This document shows, piece after piece, positions 1-9,423 of a DNA stretch of 33,434 nucleotides. The position numbers were made by a program, and so were the translations under genes. The DNA comes from Chitinophaga pinensis. GTDB taxonomy: Bacteria > Bacteroidota > Bacteroidia > NS11-12g > UBA9320. The notes below the pieces were generated by a model. The model made no database searches, had not been told where the DNA came from, and worked only from the letters and a program-made list of their open reading frames with translations. How positions within the stretch are numbered: position 1 is the first letter of the stretch; each line of letters begins with the position of its first letter. Where the stretch lies: contig CAMDBP010000019.1 in NCBI GenBank assembly GCA_945889315.1, forward strand, positions 1 to 33,434, in the 5' to 3' direction.

Positions 1-741
1 ACTTACTAATTTAATAGTTTTGGTACCTGAAGTAGGAAATACATGCGTCACATTTGTAGTGCTATACGTAGTAACGGTAGCACCATCTGTAACGGTCCAT
101 TTATGAGAAATGTATCCGCTTTGGTTAGAGTTATTAAATGTTACCGGAGTACCAATGTATGCCGAGGCAGGAGCAAAGAAGTTGCTGCTTAATCCTCCAG
201 ATGGAGAAAGAACAGTAACCGTGTAATCCTCAGTTTCACCCCACGTATATACCGCACAAGGATTTGTTGCTGTACCTTCAACAACAATAACTCTCAATCT
301 AGTGTTACCCGCCTTTGCATTACAAGGCACCGTAAAGTTATACGAAATTACTGTTCCAGAGGTGCCAACATAGCTAGTTCCAGTTCCAAGCATCTCGCCA
401 GCATCCGTCAAATCTCCGTCGCCATTGTAATCAATCCAAGCGTTTGCAGTTCTGCCATAGTTTCCACCGCAAGTACCCACAGTAATAGCTATAGAGTAAT
501 TTGCACCAGGAGATAAATCTGCAGGAGCTACTGAACTAGTGAAATTAGTATAGGTTGCACATCCTGAAGAAGTTGTGTTGTTGTCAATAGTAGCAGAACT
601 GCCAACCAATACAACTCTGTCACATTTTGAATCTGCCGTTGACAAAGCATATGAATTGCAATACTGAGCATTTACAGAACCGAAAACGGCAACTGTAAAG
701 AGCGTTAGTAAACTTTTTAATAAGTAATTGTTTTTAATCAT
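1..741 (-). CDS. Secreted GEVED-domain protein (C-terminus cut by window edge)
   Basis: Reading leftwards from the ATG at 741, an open frame runs 247 codons to the window edge with no stop. It opens with a signal peptide: a lysine, a hydrophobic stretch and a likely cleavage after GSVNAQ. The next ~150 residues carry the GEVED-domain signature WIDYNGDGD followed by GETEDYTVTV, a family found in extracellular Bacteroidota proteins. After that comes a PKD-like Ig-fold segment (HKWTVTDGATV, THVFPTSGTKTIKL). The protein is probably exported and may be a T9SS substrate, but any C-terminal sorting domain lies outside the window. Its ligand or enzymatic role cannot be told. It is transcribed divergently from the helicase gene at 1015. 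Confidence 0.85.
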   Translation of the reverse strand, partial: MIKNNYLLKSLLTLFTVAVFGSVNAQYCNSYALSTADSKCDRVVLVGSSATIDNNTTSSGCATYTNFTSSVAPADLSPGANYSIAITVGTCGGNYGRTANAWIDYNGDGDLTDAGEMLGTGTSYVGTSGTVISYNFTVPCNAKAGNTRLRVIVVEGTATNPCAVYTWGETEDYTVTVLSPSGGLSSNFFAPASAYIGTPVTFNNSNQSGYISHKWTVTDGATVTTYSTTNVTHVFPTSGTKTIKLVS

Positions 742-766
742 TTTTGTTGTGTTTAGTTATTAGTAA

Positions 767-795
767 CAAATATCTAAAAAGGTTGCACATTTCAA
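767..795 (-). promoter_or_regulatory. Putative promoter of the GEVED gene
   Basis: On the minus strand, GATATTTG (767-774) matches the Bacteroidota -7 element TAnnTTTG at 7 of 8 positions. A TTG (793-795) lies 18 bases upstream. Transcription would begin about 20 bases before the ATG at 741. Confidence 0.4.
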
Positions 796-1014
796 GCATT
801 AAATATCTGATGTAGAGTTTTGAGCCTTATGTAATCGTATTTCTTAGAGTAAAAATGACACTTTATAATTACATAATATGTTAGCAATCAAGAGTGTATC
901 CAGAATATAATCGTCAAATGTCATTTTAGTGTCACGAAATAATAAAATCGGGTTTAATGTTAGCAACTAGGCTTTCGGAATGTCAATCTAATGGTTTCTC
1001 TTTGCTTAACTAAA

Positions 1015-4000
1015 ATGGAATATTCAAGTATTTACTCCGAGTTAAATAAAAATCAGCAAAAAGCAGTGGATACCATTGAAGGTTGTGTGATGGTTGTCGC
1101 GGGTCCAGGCACTGGAAAAACACAAGTATTAGGAGCACGAGTTGCTAGTATTTTGACAACCACAGATGCCTCTCCAGAAAATATTATTTGTCTCACGTTT
1201 ACCGAAGCAGCAACGGTAGCGCTGCGATCCAGATTGGTTAAATTTATAGGGTCAGAAGCATATCGGGTTAACATATTTACCTACCATGGGTTTTGCAATA
1301 CGGTAATACAAGAAAACAAGGATTTATTTGGTATTCAAGACATTGACCCTGTTTCAGAATTAGAGACCATAGAGATAATACATGAAATAATAGACGAGCT
1401 GCCCAACGATAGTTTATTGAAGCGTTTTACGGGTGAGGTTTACTACGACACCAATGACCTTAAGAAATTAATTGGATTACTTAAAAAAGACAATCTTAAT
1501 CCAGCTAAAATCTCCCAAAAAATAGCGTTTGCTAAAGAAGAATACCTCAGTCTGGATTCAAGTTATTATCAAAAAAAATATAAAGATTTTGCAAAGGGAG
1601 ACTTAAAGCAAAGGGCTTTTGATGAGCACTGCGCAAATCTAGGTAAACTTCAAGAAGCATGTAACTTGCTTGATAGATATGACGCGAAGCTAAAAACTAG
1701 GAAACGCTATGATTTTAGCGATATGTTGGCTTGGGTACTTCATGCTTTGCAAACCAATGAAGAGCTGCTGCTAAAATACCAAGAACAATATCAGTACTTT
1801 TTAGTAGATGAATATCAAGATACAAATGGTATTCAAAATGATTTGCTCTACACACTTATTAGTTACTGGGAAAATCCAAATGTTTTTGTTGTAGGTGACG
1901 ATGATCAATCTATTTATAAATTTCAGGGCGCTAATGTCGAAAACATATTTGACTTTTATAAAAAATATGAGTCATATGCAAAGCTTATTGTACTGGACCA
2001 AAACTACCGTTCAAGCCAATCTATTTTAGATGGGAGCAATGCCATAATAAAACACAATGATGAACGATTAGTGGGAAAAGTCCCTGGACTAAATAAAGAA
2101 ATTGTGGCTTCTAATGATGACGTTTCTAGCATACAAAATGCATTACAAATAGTAGAATATCCGAACTTATTTCATGAGATTGTGGGCATTACCGCTAAGT
2201 TAAAAAAACTGCGAGATACGGGAGTGCCTCTTAAAAATATAGGAATACTGTACAGAAAACACGCTCAAAGTGAAGAACTTATCAAGTTTTTACAAGCCGA
2301 GGGCATAAGTTACAATGTTGCTAAATCTCAAAATGTGCTTCAGGTACCTATTGTATACCAACTTAATAATCTATTGACGTACATGGCTGCCGAAGGTCAG
2401 CGATTAGACAGCGGTCAGCACCTCTTATTTGAGATTTTACATTACCATAATTTTAAGCATTTATCCGCTTTTGATATTGCGCGAATGAGTGCTAAATTAG
2501 CGAAAGATCGCACCGCTGGATGGCGAGAGCAATTGCACAACTTACCTCAAGAGTTAGGATTAGATACCGAAAGTAAAAAAGAACTTCGAGCATTTTTAGC
2601 AGATGTAGAATATTGGCTAAAAGAAATGCATAATGTCACTTTACAAACCTTAGTAGAAGGAATTATGACAAAAATGGGTTTTGTTTCTAGAGCATTGGCA
2701 AGCAGCGACGCTACCCATCAGATACAATGTCTAAAGACCTACTATAATTTTTTAAAAGAAGAAACAGCCCGCAATCCGTACTTATCTCTTCGTGATTATT
2801 TAAAAAAAATAGAGCTGCTTGAGAAAAACAAGCTTGGACTTAAACTCAACAAAATAGTACATGGAATAGATGGGGTAAATCTAATGACGGTTCACGGATC
2901 TAAAGGACTAGAGTTTGATTATTTATTTGTGCTGGGGTGCACAGAAGATAAGTGGGAAAAAGAAAAAACCGGGCTTCCTTTTAAGCTTAATCTGCTGCTT
3001 CCTGGGGAACCCCAAAAAGCCTCTGAAGAAGAAACGAGAAGATTGTTTTATGTGGCCCTAACTAGGGCAAGAATGCACTTAGAAGTAAGTTATGCCTTAC
3101 TAGACGATAAAGAAAAACCGTTAACTCAAAGTGTATATGTTGTAGAGCTAGAAGAAAGCAATGCCGCAGTATTAAGAAAAGATCAGGCTTCGGAAGATGA
3201 GCTTTTACATTTCTTTGATTTTATGCTTCTTCAAAAAAACGACACGTACGTTTCATTGATTAAACAAGATTTTGTAAAGAAAGAGGTAGAAAACTTTAGA
3301 CTTAGTGCAACTAACTTAAATAGTTATTTAAAATGTCCTGTCACCTTTTTTTATCAGAGCATTTTGAGGGTGCCTTCAGCCAAAGGAGAAAGTGCCACAT
3401 TTGGAACCGCCGTGCACAGTGCCTTGGATGGACTTTTTAAGAAATTAAGTGAGATAAATACACCAGAAGAAGCTAAAAAATTACTGAATACTAAATTTTC
3501 GGCGGCCATGAATGGGAGCAGAGAAGCATTCACAAAAGAAGGACTGGAGAGAAGGCTTTATTATGGGGCTGAAATATTAGACAAGTACTACGATACTTAT
3601 GCAAGCAGTTGGGGTAGTCTAGGAGAGGTTAAAACAGAGCTCTACCTAACAAATTGCGAAATAGACGGAGTACCTATTCGAGGTCAGATAGATAAGATTA
3701 TTGTAAATGATAAACATGTTACGGTAGTAGACTTCAAAACAGGTAAGTGGGATTATGGAAAGAAAAAAGTAAGTCCACCTGTGAGTTTGGAGGATAATCC
3801 CGAAGAATCTAATTTCGAGAAAAGGTACGGCGGAGATTATTGGCGGCAAGTACTTTTTTATAAGGCGTTAATAGAAAGTGATACCTCAGAAAATATGAAG
3901 GTAACAACTGGAGAGATTGACTTTATTGAGCCGGATAAGGAAGGGTTTCATAAAAGTAAAATAATGGTGACAGACGATCATTACGATTTTGTAAAAAAGC

Positions 4001-4128
4001 AAATCAAGTCGACCTATCAAAGGATTCAACAGTTGGAATTTGACAAAGGATGTGAAGAGCAAGATTGTCAATGGTGTAACTTTAATGCTAGTGCTAAAAA
4101 GCAGGCAGTGCACAATGAATCACATTAA
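1015..4128 (+). CDS. UvrD-family DNA helicase fused to PD-(D/E)XK nuclease
   Basis: This is a superfamily 1 helicase-nuclease of about 1040 residues (numbering below from the alternative ATG at 991). The helicase part has GPGTGKT (38-44), LVDEYQDTN (271-279), VGDDDQSIYKFQGA (301-314), an NYRSS motif, a TVHGSKGLEFD motif and FYVALTRAR. From about residue 775 an AddB/Cas4-like nuclease follows, with H809, D901 (GQID), D914 and K916 (VDFKTG) and a QxxFY motif. C782, C1021, C1026 and C1029 are placed to hold an iron-sulfur cluster. The likely role is double-strand break end processing or repair in the cytoplasm. The ATG at 1015 (MEYSSIY) is preferred because the eight residues before it look unlike the family. 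It lies divergent from the GEVED gene. Whether it works alone or with a partner cannot be seen. Confidence 0.9.
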   Translation: MEYSSIYSELNKNQQKAVDTIEGCVMVVAGPGTGKTQVLGARVASILTTTDASPENIICLTFTEAATVALRSRLVKFIGSEAYRVNIFTYHGFCNTVIQENKDLFGIQDIDPVSELETIEIIHEIIDELPNDSLLKRFTGEVYYDTNDLKKLIGLLKKDNLNPAKISQKIAFAKEEYLSLDSSYYQKKYKDFAKGDLKQRAFDEHCANLGKLQEACNLLDRYDAKLKTRKRYDFSDMLAWVLHALQTNEELLLKYQEQYQYFLVDEYQDTNGIQNDLLYTLISYWENPNVFVVGDDDQSIYKFQGANVENIFDFYKKYESYAKLIVLDQNYRSSQSILDGSNAIIKHNDERLVGKVPGLNKEIVASNDDVSSIQNALQIVEYPNLFHEIVGITAKLKKLRDTGVPLKNIGILYRKHAQSEELIKFLQAEGISYNVAKSQNVLQVPIVYQLNNLLTYMAAEGQRLDSGQHLLFEILHYHNFKHLSAFDIARMSAKLAKDRTAGWREQLHNLPQELGLDTESKKELRAFLADVEYWLKEMHNVTLQTLVEGIMTKMGFVSRALASSDATHQIQCLKTYYNFLKEETARNPYLSLRDYLKKIELLEKNKLGLKLNKIVHGIDGVNLMTVHGSKGLEFDYLFVLGCTEDKWEKEKTGLPFKLNLLLPGEPQKASEEETRRLFYVALTRARMHLEVSYALLDDKEKPLTQSVYVVELEESNAAVLRKDQASEDELLHFFDFMLLQKNDTYVSLIKQDFVKKEVENFRLSATNLNSYLKCPVTFFYQSILRVPSAKGESATFGTAVHSALDGLFKKLSEINTPEEAKKLLNTKFSAAMNGSREAFTKEGLERRLYYGAEILDKYYDTYASSWGSLGEVKTELYLTNCEIDGVPIRGQIDKIIVNDKHVTVVDFKTGKWDYGKKKVSPPVSLEDNPEESNFEKRYGGDYWRQVLFYKALIESDTSENMKVTTGEIDFIEPDKEGFHKSKIMVTDDHYDFVKKQIKSTYQRIQQLEFDKGCEEQDCQWCNFNASAKKQAVHNESH

Positions 4129-4197
4129 TAATGGACAATGAGTCTCTAATGGACGAAACATGACGTTATAAAGATTCATAAATCCTAAAACATTAAG

Positions 4198-4205
4198 TAC
4201 TTTTG
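4198..4205 (+). promoter_or_regulatory. Putative -7 element of the nfu gene
   Basis: TACTTTTG is a full match to TAnnTTTG and ends 18 bases before the nfu ATG at 4224. No TTG is seen at the usual distance upstream. Confidence 0.4.
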
Positions 4206-4223
4206 CCACGTTATCAATAAACA

Positions 4224-4787
4224 ATGGAATTAACAGACGTAATAACCATATATTCTGAGAAGACTCCTAACCCGGAGTCAATGAAATTTGTGGCGAATAA
4301 AATGATTTTGCCGAACGACAGCATAGACTTCAGAACAAATGAAGGTCTTGAAACGTGTCCCATGGCTAAGGAGTTATTTGAGTATGACTTTGTGAAGGGT
4401 GTTTTTATTATGAATAATTTTGTATCCGTTACTAAAAAAGCGGATTATGAATGGTTTGACATTATACCCCAGTTAAAAACGTTCGTGCAAGAGTATCTTG
4501 AGGCAGAAAAGCCAATTGTGGTAGTCAAAGAAAACTTGACTGACGAAGAGGAATCAGAAGTGGTGGGTAAAATCAAACAACTACTGGAAGATCACGTCCG
4601 ACCAGCTGTAGAAATGGATGGCGGCGCAATTGATTTCAAAAGCTTTGAAAAAGGTGTAGTGACGGTTACCATGAAAGGATCATGCAGTGGTTGTCCAAGT
4701 AGTACGCTTACGCTGAAAGCTGGAATTGAAAATTTACTTAAAAGAATGATACCCGAGGTTGAAGCAGTTGAAGCAGAAGCCGCATAA
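4224..4787 (+). CDS. Two-domain Nfu-type iron-sulfur cluster scaffold/carrier
   Basis: This 187-residue protein has the two-domain plan of NFU1-type proteins. The N-terminal Nfu domain (about 8-95) opens with TPNPESMKF, and the C-terminal NifU-like domain (about 110-180) carries GSCSGCPSS with C154 and C157. In this family the two cysteines bind a 4Fe-4S cluster at a dimer interface and pass it to client enzymes in the cytoplasm. Here it lies 95 bases after the helicase-nuclease, itself a possible Fe-S client, and 11 bases before a T9SS cargo gene that probably shares its transcript. A second, one-domain Nfu protein is encoded at 32896. The start ATG is well placed behind a good -7 element. 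Confidence 0.9.
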   Translation: MELTDVITIYSEKTPNPESMKFVANKMILPNDSIDFRTNEGLETCPMAKELFEYDFVKGVFIMNNFVSVTKKADYEWFDIIPQLKTFVQEYLEAEKPIVVVKENLTDEEESEVVGKIKQLLEDHVRPAVEMDGGAIDFKSFEKGVVTVTMKGSCSGCPSSTLTLKAGIENLLKRMIPEVEAVEAEAA

Positions 4788-4798
4788 TTAGCCAATCC

Positions 4799-5470
4799 AT
4801 GAATAAAATAACTTTACTTGTAGCTGCATTTCTTTTTACCACATCCATTTTTGCTCAAATCAAATTTGAACAAAAAAGTCTAATTAACTTGAGCGTTTTG
4901 GAAACGGTGGAGATATATGATGCAAAAACCTATTTACAAAATAATGCAACAGATCCAGCAGATACTTTAATGATCTGGAAGGTAATTGACAAAAAGCTAG
5001 GTGACCCTTCTTGGGAATTAAATGTGTGCACAGGCGGTGTATGTGTTACAAATGCTCCAGGAGATGTGGAGTATATTCATACCGTGGGTAAAGCAATGGA
5101 ATTTAAAATCGGTTTTGGATTTTACGATAAACCAGGAGAAGGAGAGTTTAAAGTTGCTGTCCGTTCTAAGCTTCATCCGGAAATAGCGGATACTGTATAT
5201 ATGAGAATGAAGACAAAAGGTGCTTCGATCTCAGGCATTACTGGTAAATCATTTCATATGTATCCAAATCCCGCTACCAATCAGGTTAAGATAGACTTTA
5301 TGAATGGTGGCAAAGAAAACGTGGTTGTATATTCTATTTTAGGAACGGTTCTAATGACAAAAACGATACTATCTGGCGATACGCTGGATATTAGCAAACT
5401 TACAAGCGGTGTTTATATAGTAAGAACGGAGGGTAATACCAGTTTTTCTAAGGTTTTACATAAAAACTAA
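4799..5470 (+). CDS. Small secreted protein with T9SS C-terminal sorting domain
   Basis: This 223-residue protein begins with a clear signal peptide (MNKITLLVAAFLFTTSIFAQ). The middle ~125 residues form a beta-rich domain with two cysteines (VCTGGVCV) that I do not recognise. The last ~75 residues are a type A T9SS sorting domain: MYPNPATNQVKI, then VVYSILGTVL, then SGVYIVRTEG and a basic end. Such domains direct cargo through the type IX system and are usually cleaved for attachment to the cell surface or release. The gene starts 11 bases after nfu, so the two are probably co-transcribed although their functions seem unrelated. It ends before the strong terminator at 5546. Confidence 0.88.
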   Translation: MNKITLLVAAFLFTTSIFAQIKFEQKSLINLSVLETVEIYDAKTYLQNNATDPADTLMIWKVIDKKLGDPSWELNVCTGGVCVTNAPGDVEYIHTVGKAMEFKIGFGFYDKPGEGEFKVAVRSKLHPEIADTVYMRMKTKGASISGITGKSFHMYPNPATNQVKIDFMNGGKENVVVYSILGTVLMTKTILSGDTLDISKLTSGVYIVRTEGNTSFSKVLHKN

Positions 5471-5545
5471 GAGTAATTATAGTTTCAAAGACATATTCAG
5501 AAAAAGGAAGTATCTAAAAAACGAATACTCGATAGTTTTATCATA

Positions 5546-5586
5546 AAAAAAAGCGGTAAGTAACTTAGTTACTTACCGCTTTTTTT
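5546..5586. terminator. Bidirectional intrinsic terminator
   Basis: A perfect 13-bp stem (5552-5564 with 5568-5580, loop TTA) is flanked by an A run on the left and a T run on the right. It lies between the convergent T9SS cargo gene and accC and can end transcription from both sides. Confidence 0.92.
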
Positions 5587-5607
5587 ATGGTGTTTGATAA
5601 TTTCTAA

Positions 5608-6948
5608 TTACTTATTTATATCAAATGTTTCCATAAACTTGGTGGTAAAATTACCAGCTCTAAAGTCTGGGTCTTGCATAAGTTTAATGTGTAAAGGAAT
5701 AGTTGTTTTTATGCCTTCAATTACAAATTCGGACAAAGCACGTTCCATTTTTACGATACATTCTTCTCTAGTTTGAGCAGAAACAATAAGTTTAGCAATC
5801 ATAGAGTCGTAATGAGGGGGAATGGTGTATCCTGCATAAATATGTGAATCTACGCGTACTCCATGACCTCCGGGCTTGTGAAGAACTTCAATTTTTCCTG
5901 GACTTGGTCTAAAGTCGTTGTAAGGATCTTCAGCATTTATTCGGCATTCGATTGAATGTTTTTGAGGCAAGTAGTTTTTGCCGCTTATGGGGTGTCCTGC
6001 AGCAATTTTGATTTGCTCTTTGATTAAGTCAAAATTAATAACCTCTTCCGTAACAGGATGTTCTACTTGTATTCGTACGTTCATTTCCATGAAGTAGAAA
6101 TTTTTAAACTTATCTACTAAAAACTCAACGGTCCCTACGCCTTCGTACCCAATAGACTCACCTGCTTTAATAGCAGCTTCACCCATTCTAGTTCTAAGAT
6201 CATCATCCGCAAAAGGGGAAGGTGCTTCTTCTAGTAATTTTTGGTGTCTCCGTTGAATAGAGCAATCTCTTTCGGACAGGTGACAAACTTTACCATATTG
6301 GTCTCCTGCAATTTGTATCTCTATATGTCTTGGTTCTTCTACAAACTTTTCAAGATACATGGCATCATTACCAAAGGCCGCTTTAGATTCAGTACGAGCA
6401 CTATTCCATGCATCTACGAATTCTTCTTCTTTCCATATAAGACGCATACCTCTACCTCCACCGCCAGCGGTAGCTTTTAGCATGACTGGGTAGCCGATTT
6501 CTTTGGCTACTTTAAGACCATCTTTTTCATCTTTAAGCAAACCATCAGAACCTGGCACACAAGGAACACCTGCAGCAATCATAGTGGCTTTGGCATTTGA
6601 CTTATCACCCATGCCATTAATCATTTCTGGGCTCGCACCTATAAATTTAATTCCGTGATCACGGCACATTTCTGAAAACTTAGCATTTTCAGATAAAAAA
6701 CCATAACCAGGGTGAATAGCGTCTGCATTGGTAATTTCAGCAGCTGCTATAATATTGGGCATGCATAAATAAGATTGATTACTAGGTGGTGGACCTATAC
6801 ATACAGCTTCATCTGCAAATCTTACGTGCAAGCTATCCTTATCAGCAGTAGAATACACTGCTACGGTAGCAATACCCATTTCTTTACAGGTACGTATAAC
6901 TCGGAGAGCAATTTCTCCTCTATTTGCAATTAGTATTTTTTTAAACAT
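5608..6948 (-). CDS. accC: Acetyl-CoA carboxylase, biotin carboxylase subunit
   Basis: This 446-residue protein has the length and motifs of AccC. It carboxylates the biotin carried on AccB using ATP and bicarbonate, the first half-reaction of malonyl-CoA synthesis. Visible motifs are the start [16 protein letters not shown], the glycine-rich ATP-grasp loop ([13 protein letters not shown]), the catalytic [14 protein letters not shown] block, and a C-terminal region with CRINAEDP. The ATG at 6948 is chosen over a TTG three codons upstream because family members start MFKK. It follows accB by 10 bases and is the last gene of the yceD-rpmF-plsX-fabH-accB-accC run, which ends at the terminator at 5546. 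The carboxyltransferase subunits are not in this window. Confidence 0.96.
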   Translation of the reverse strand: MFKKILIANRGEIALRVIRTCKEMGIATVAVYSTADKDSLHVRFADEAVCIGPPPSNQSYLCMPNIIAAAEITNADAIHPGYGFLSENAKFSEMCRDHGIKFIGASPEMINGMGDKSNAKATMIAAGVPCVPGSDGLLKDEKDGLKVAKEIGYPVMLKATAGGGGRGMRLIWKEEEFVDAWNSARTESKAAFGNDAMYLEKFVEEPRHIEIQIAGDQYGKVCHLSERDCSIQRRHQKLLEEAPSPFADDDLRTRMGEAAIKAGESIGYEGVGTVEFLVDKFKNFYFMEMNVRIQVEHPVTEEVINFDLIKEQIKIAAGHPISGKNYLPQKHSIECRINAEDPYNDFRPSPGKIEVLHKPGGHGVRVDSHIYAGYTIPPHYDSMIAKLIVSAQTREECIVKMERALSEFVIEGIKTTIPLHIKLMQDPDFRAGNFTTKFMETFDINK

Positions 6949-6958
6949 GGGAAGCAAT

Positions 6959-7426
6959 TTAAATTGGTTCGATAAGGAGAAGCGGCTGGTCGTACTCTAC
7001 GGGTTGAGAATCATCAACCAATATTTTTACAACTCTGCCACTGGCTTCTGCCTCAATCTCATTGAACAATTTCATTGCTTCGATTATACATATAACCTGA
7101 CCTTTTTCAATAACGTCACCTACCTCAACAAATACAGGTTTGTCTGGAGATGATTTACGATAGAATGTGCCAATCATTGGAGATTTTAGCTCTATGGTAT
7201 TCGTTATTGTTGCCACTGCAACAGATGCCTCTGCAACTGGCGGTAATGCCGCTATAGGAGCAGGAGTACTTACTGTAAACTGTTGTGGAGCCGCTGCTAA
7301 AGGCGCGGCAACTGGTGGCAAATTTCTTTTAATATTAATCTTAAAATCTTTTTGCTCAATAGAAACTTCATCAACAAGAGATGACGAAATAAATTTGATT
7401 AAGGTTTGAATTTCTTTTAAGTCCAT
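6959..7426 (-). CDS. accB: Biotin carboxyl carrier protein of acetyl-CoA carboxylase
   Basis: This 155-residue protein carries biotin between the biotin carboxylase and carboxyltransferase of acetyl-CoA carboxylase. An N-terminal segment (1-40) starts [14 protein letters not shown] flexible Ala/Pro-rich linker follows (about 36-72). The C-terminal biotinyl domain has the [12 protein letters not shown] site with the target lysine at K119; most bacteria have EAMKMMN, so the two residues after the lysine differ. It lies between fabH (42-base gap) and accC (10-base gap), so initiation of fatty acid synthesis is encoded contiguously. Confidence 0.96.
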   Translation of the reverse strand: MDLKEIQTLIKFISSSLVDEVSIEQKDFKINIKRNLPPVAAPLAAAPQQFTVSTPAPIAALPPVAEASVAVATITNTIELKSPMIGTFYRKSSPDKPVFVEVGDVIEKGQVICIIEAMKLFNEIEAEASGRVVKILVDDSQPVEYDQPLLLIEPI

Positions 7427-7468
7427 AACTGGTAATCTTTAACGAAAATAATAAAATTAGTTTAATGT

Positions 7469-8452
7469 TTATGAATTATAAGCCCATTTCAGGTAAATAG
7501 CCCCCCAGGTAAAACCGCCACCAAAAGCAGCCAACACTACATTGTCTCCTTTCTTGAATTTTGATTCGAAATCAGAAAACAATAGAGGTATTGTGCCTGC
7601 GGTGGTATTACCGTATTTCTCTATATTGATTAGCACTTTACTGTCGTCTAGTTCCATGCGTTTTGCGGTTGCGTCAATTATTCGAAGGTTAGCTTGATGT
7701 GCACATAGGTAATCGACAGAATCGCCGGTTAGGTTATTTCTGTCCATTATTTGACGGCTTACTTCAGCCATATTGGTTACTGCAAACTTAAATACCGTTT
7801 TGCCTTCTTGATGTACATAGTGCATTCTAGCATCAATGGTTTCATGCGTGGGCGGGTGCATTGATCCACCTGCTTTTTGATGTAAAAATTCTTGACCCGA
7901 ACCGTCACTTCTTAAGACACTATCTATGATACCGTTGTCGTCTTCCGATGGCTCGAGAAGCACAGCTCCGCCACCATCACCAAAAATAACACAGGTATTG
8001 CGGTCTTGGTAATTTACAATGGCGGACATTTTATCGGCGCCACAAACGATCACTTTTTTATGCTTACCGCATTCTATGAATTTGCTGCCTGTTTCTAAGG
8101 CAAATAAAAACCCTGAACACGCCGCGCTAACGTCATACCCCCATGCATTGATAGCACCTATTTTATTAGCAACAATATTCGCTGTAGCTGGGAAAACGTG
8201 ATCTGGAGTTACGGTTGCCACAATGATAAGATCTATATCTTGTGGGTTAAGATTCTTTTTAGCAAGAATTTGTTTAATGGCTTCCACGCAAATATCGCTA
8301 GTTGCAGTCCCATCTTCCATTTTCCGCCTTTCTTTGATTCCTGTCCGTGATAGTATCCATTCGTCAGTGGTGTCCACTAACTTTTCTAAGTCCTTATTTG
8401 TTACGATCTTGTCTGGAACATACCCTCCTACTGCTGTTATAGCTGCTCGCAT
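7469..8452 (-). CDS. fabH: 3-oxoacyl-ACP synthase III (beta-ketoacyl-ACP synthase III)
   Basis: This 327-residue protein catalyses the first condensation of fatty acid synthesis, joining an acyl-CoA primer with malonyl-ACP. The Cys-His-Asn triad is complete: C112 in SAACSGF, H252 in AHQANLR and N282 in YGNTTAGT. The N-terminal TTDEWILSRTGIKER motif and the final FGGGFTWGA are typical of FabH. It starts 19 bases after plsX, in the conserved order rpmF-plsX-fabH, and precedes accB. The primer preference (acetyl or branched) cannot be read from the sequence. Confidence 0.96.
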   Translation of the reverse strand: MRAAITAVGGYVPDKIVTNKDLEKLVDTTDEWILSRTGIKERRKMEDGTATSDICVEAIKQILAKKNLNPQDIDLIIVATVTPDHVFPATANIVANKIGAINAWGYDVSAACSGFLFALETGSKFIECGKHKKVIVCGADKMSAIVNYQDRNTCVIFGDGGGAVLLEPSEDDNGIIDSVLRSDGSGQEFLHQKAGGSMHPPTHETIDARMHYVHQEGKTVFKFAVTNMAEVSRQIMDRNNLTGDSVDYLCAHQANLRIIDATAKRMELDDSKVLINIEKYGNTTAGTIPLLFSDFESKFKKGDNVVLAAFGGGFTWGAIYLKWAYNS

Positions 8453-8471
8453 ATCTTTGGTTTTTGGTTGG

Positions 8472-9419
8472 TTAACTACTAGTAGATGCAGAAAATGATT
8501 TTTCTATATTTTCGATTAGTTTAGAATCAACTACATTTTTAGCAAGTTTGATCATATTTCTAAATGTTTTTTCCTTAGAAATACCATGACCTATTATCAC
8601 TGGTTTACGCACGCCAAGAATGGGTGTGCCACCATAATGTTCAAAATTAAAGAGGTTTAAGAACTCATCGTTCACACCTCGTTTTAATAAATTATAAAAA
8701 AAGCCTTCACATGTTTTAACGATGACGTTTCCGGTGAATCCATCACAAACTGCTACGTCAACACTATCCATGAAAAGGTGACGACCTTCTACATTACCTA
8801 TAAAATTTATACCTTTTTGTGCCTTTAGTAGTGGATACGCAGCTTTCGTAAGAAGATTTCCTTTTTCTTCTTCTTCACCAATATTAACTAGACCAACACG
8901 TGGGTTTTCAATGTTATACACGGCTTTAGCAAATTCACTGCCTAGGACACTAAACTTGGCCAACGTTTCAGCTTTAACATCACTGTTTGCTCCTACATCT
9001 AGCAATACACCAATCGTTCCGCTGCGTTGTGGTAAAACGGATGGTAGCGCAGGACGTTCAACTCCTTCAATAGTTTTTACGGTATACAAAGCGGAAACCA
9101 TCATAGCACCGGTATTTCCGGCACTAATAAAAGCATCTATCTGGTTTGTTGCCAAATAATGCATTCCGACATTTATACTGGATTCTTTTTTAGAGGCTAC
9201 TGCTTTGGTGGCATGCTCCGCCATTCCGATGCTTTCACCAGTATGTAAAACGGTAATGTTGGGCAGGTCTAGTTCCTCCTTAAAAGGGTCTAGAGCTGCT
9301 TTTTCACCAAACACAAAAAACTGAAATTCACAATTTTCAGTTTTTGCCTCGGCTACTACGCCTTTTACACATTCTAAAGGGGCAAAATCGCCCCCCATGG
9401 CATCTATGCCAATTCTCAT
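8472..9419 (-). CDS. plsX: Phosphate acyltransferase PlsX
   Basis: This 315-residue protein converts acyl-ACP and phosphate to acyl-phosphate, the acyl donor for PlsY at the start of phospholipid synthesis. It is a peripheral membrane enzyme. Typical blocks are MRIGIDAMGGDFAPLE at the start, a FISAGNTGAMM motif, GVLLDVGANSD, GLVNIGEEEEKG and CDGFTGNVIVKTCEG. It begins 4 bases after the rpmF stop and is followed by fabH 19 bases later, so it is almost certainly translated from the same message. Confidence 0.96.
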   Translation of the reverse strand: MRIGIDAMGGDFAPLECVKGVVAEAKTENCEFQFFVFGEKAALDPFKEELDLPNITVLHTGESIGMAEHATKAVASKKESSINVGMHYLATNQIDAFISAGNTGAMMVSALYTVKTIEGVERPALPSVLPQRSGTIGVLLDVGANSDVKAETLAKFSVLGSEFAKAVYNIENPRVGLVNIGEEEEKGNLLTKAAYPLLKAQKGINFIGNVEGRHLFMDSVDVAVCDGFTGNVIVKTCEGFFYNLLKRGVNDEFLNLFNFEHYGGTPILGVRKPVIIGHGISKEKTFRNMIKLAKNVVDSKLIENIEKSFSASTSS

Positions 9420-9423
9420 ACGT

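Noticed and set aside
4129-4154. Direct repeat TAATGGAC at 4129-4136 and 4147-4154
   Set aside because: Eight bases with 18-base phasing in a short AT-rich gap; no partner site elsewhere was noticed and chance is likely.
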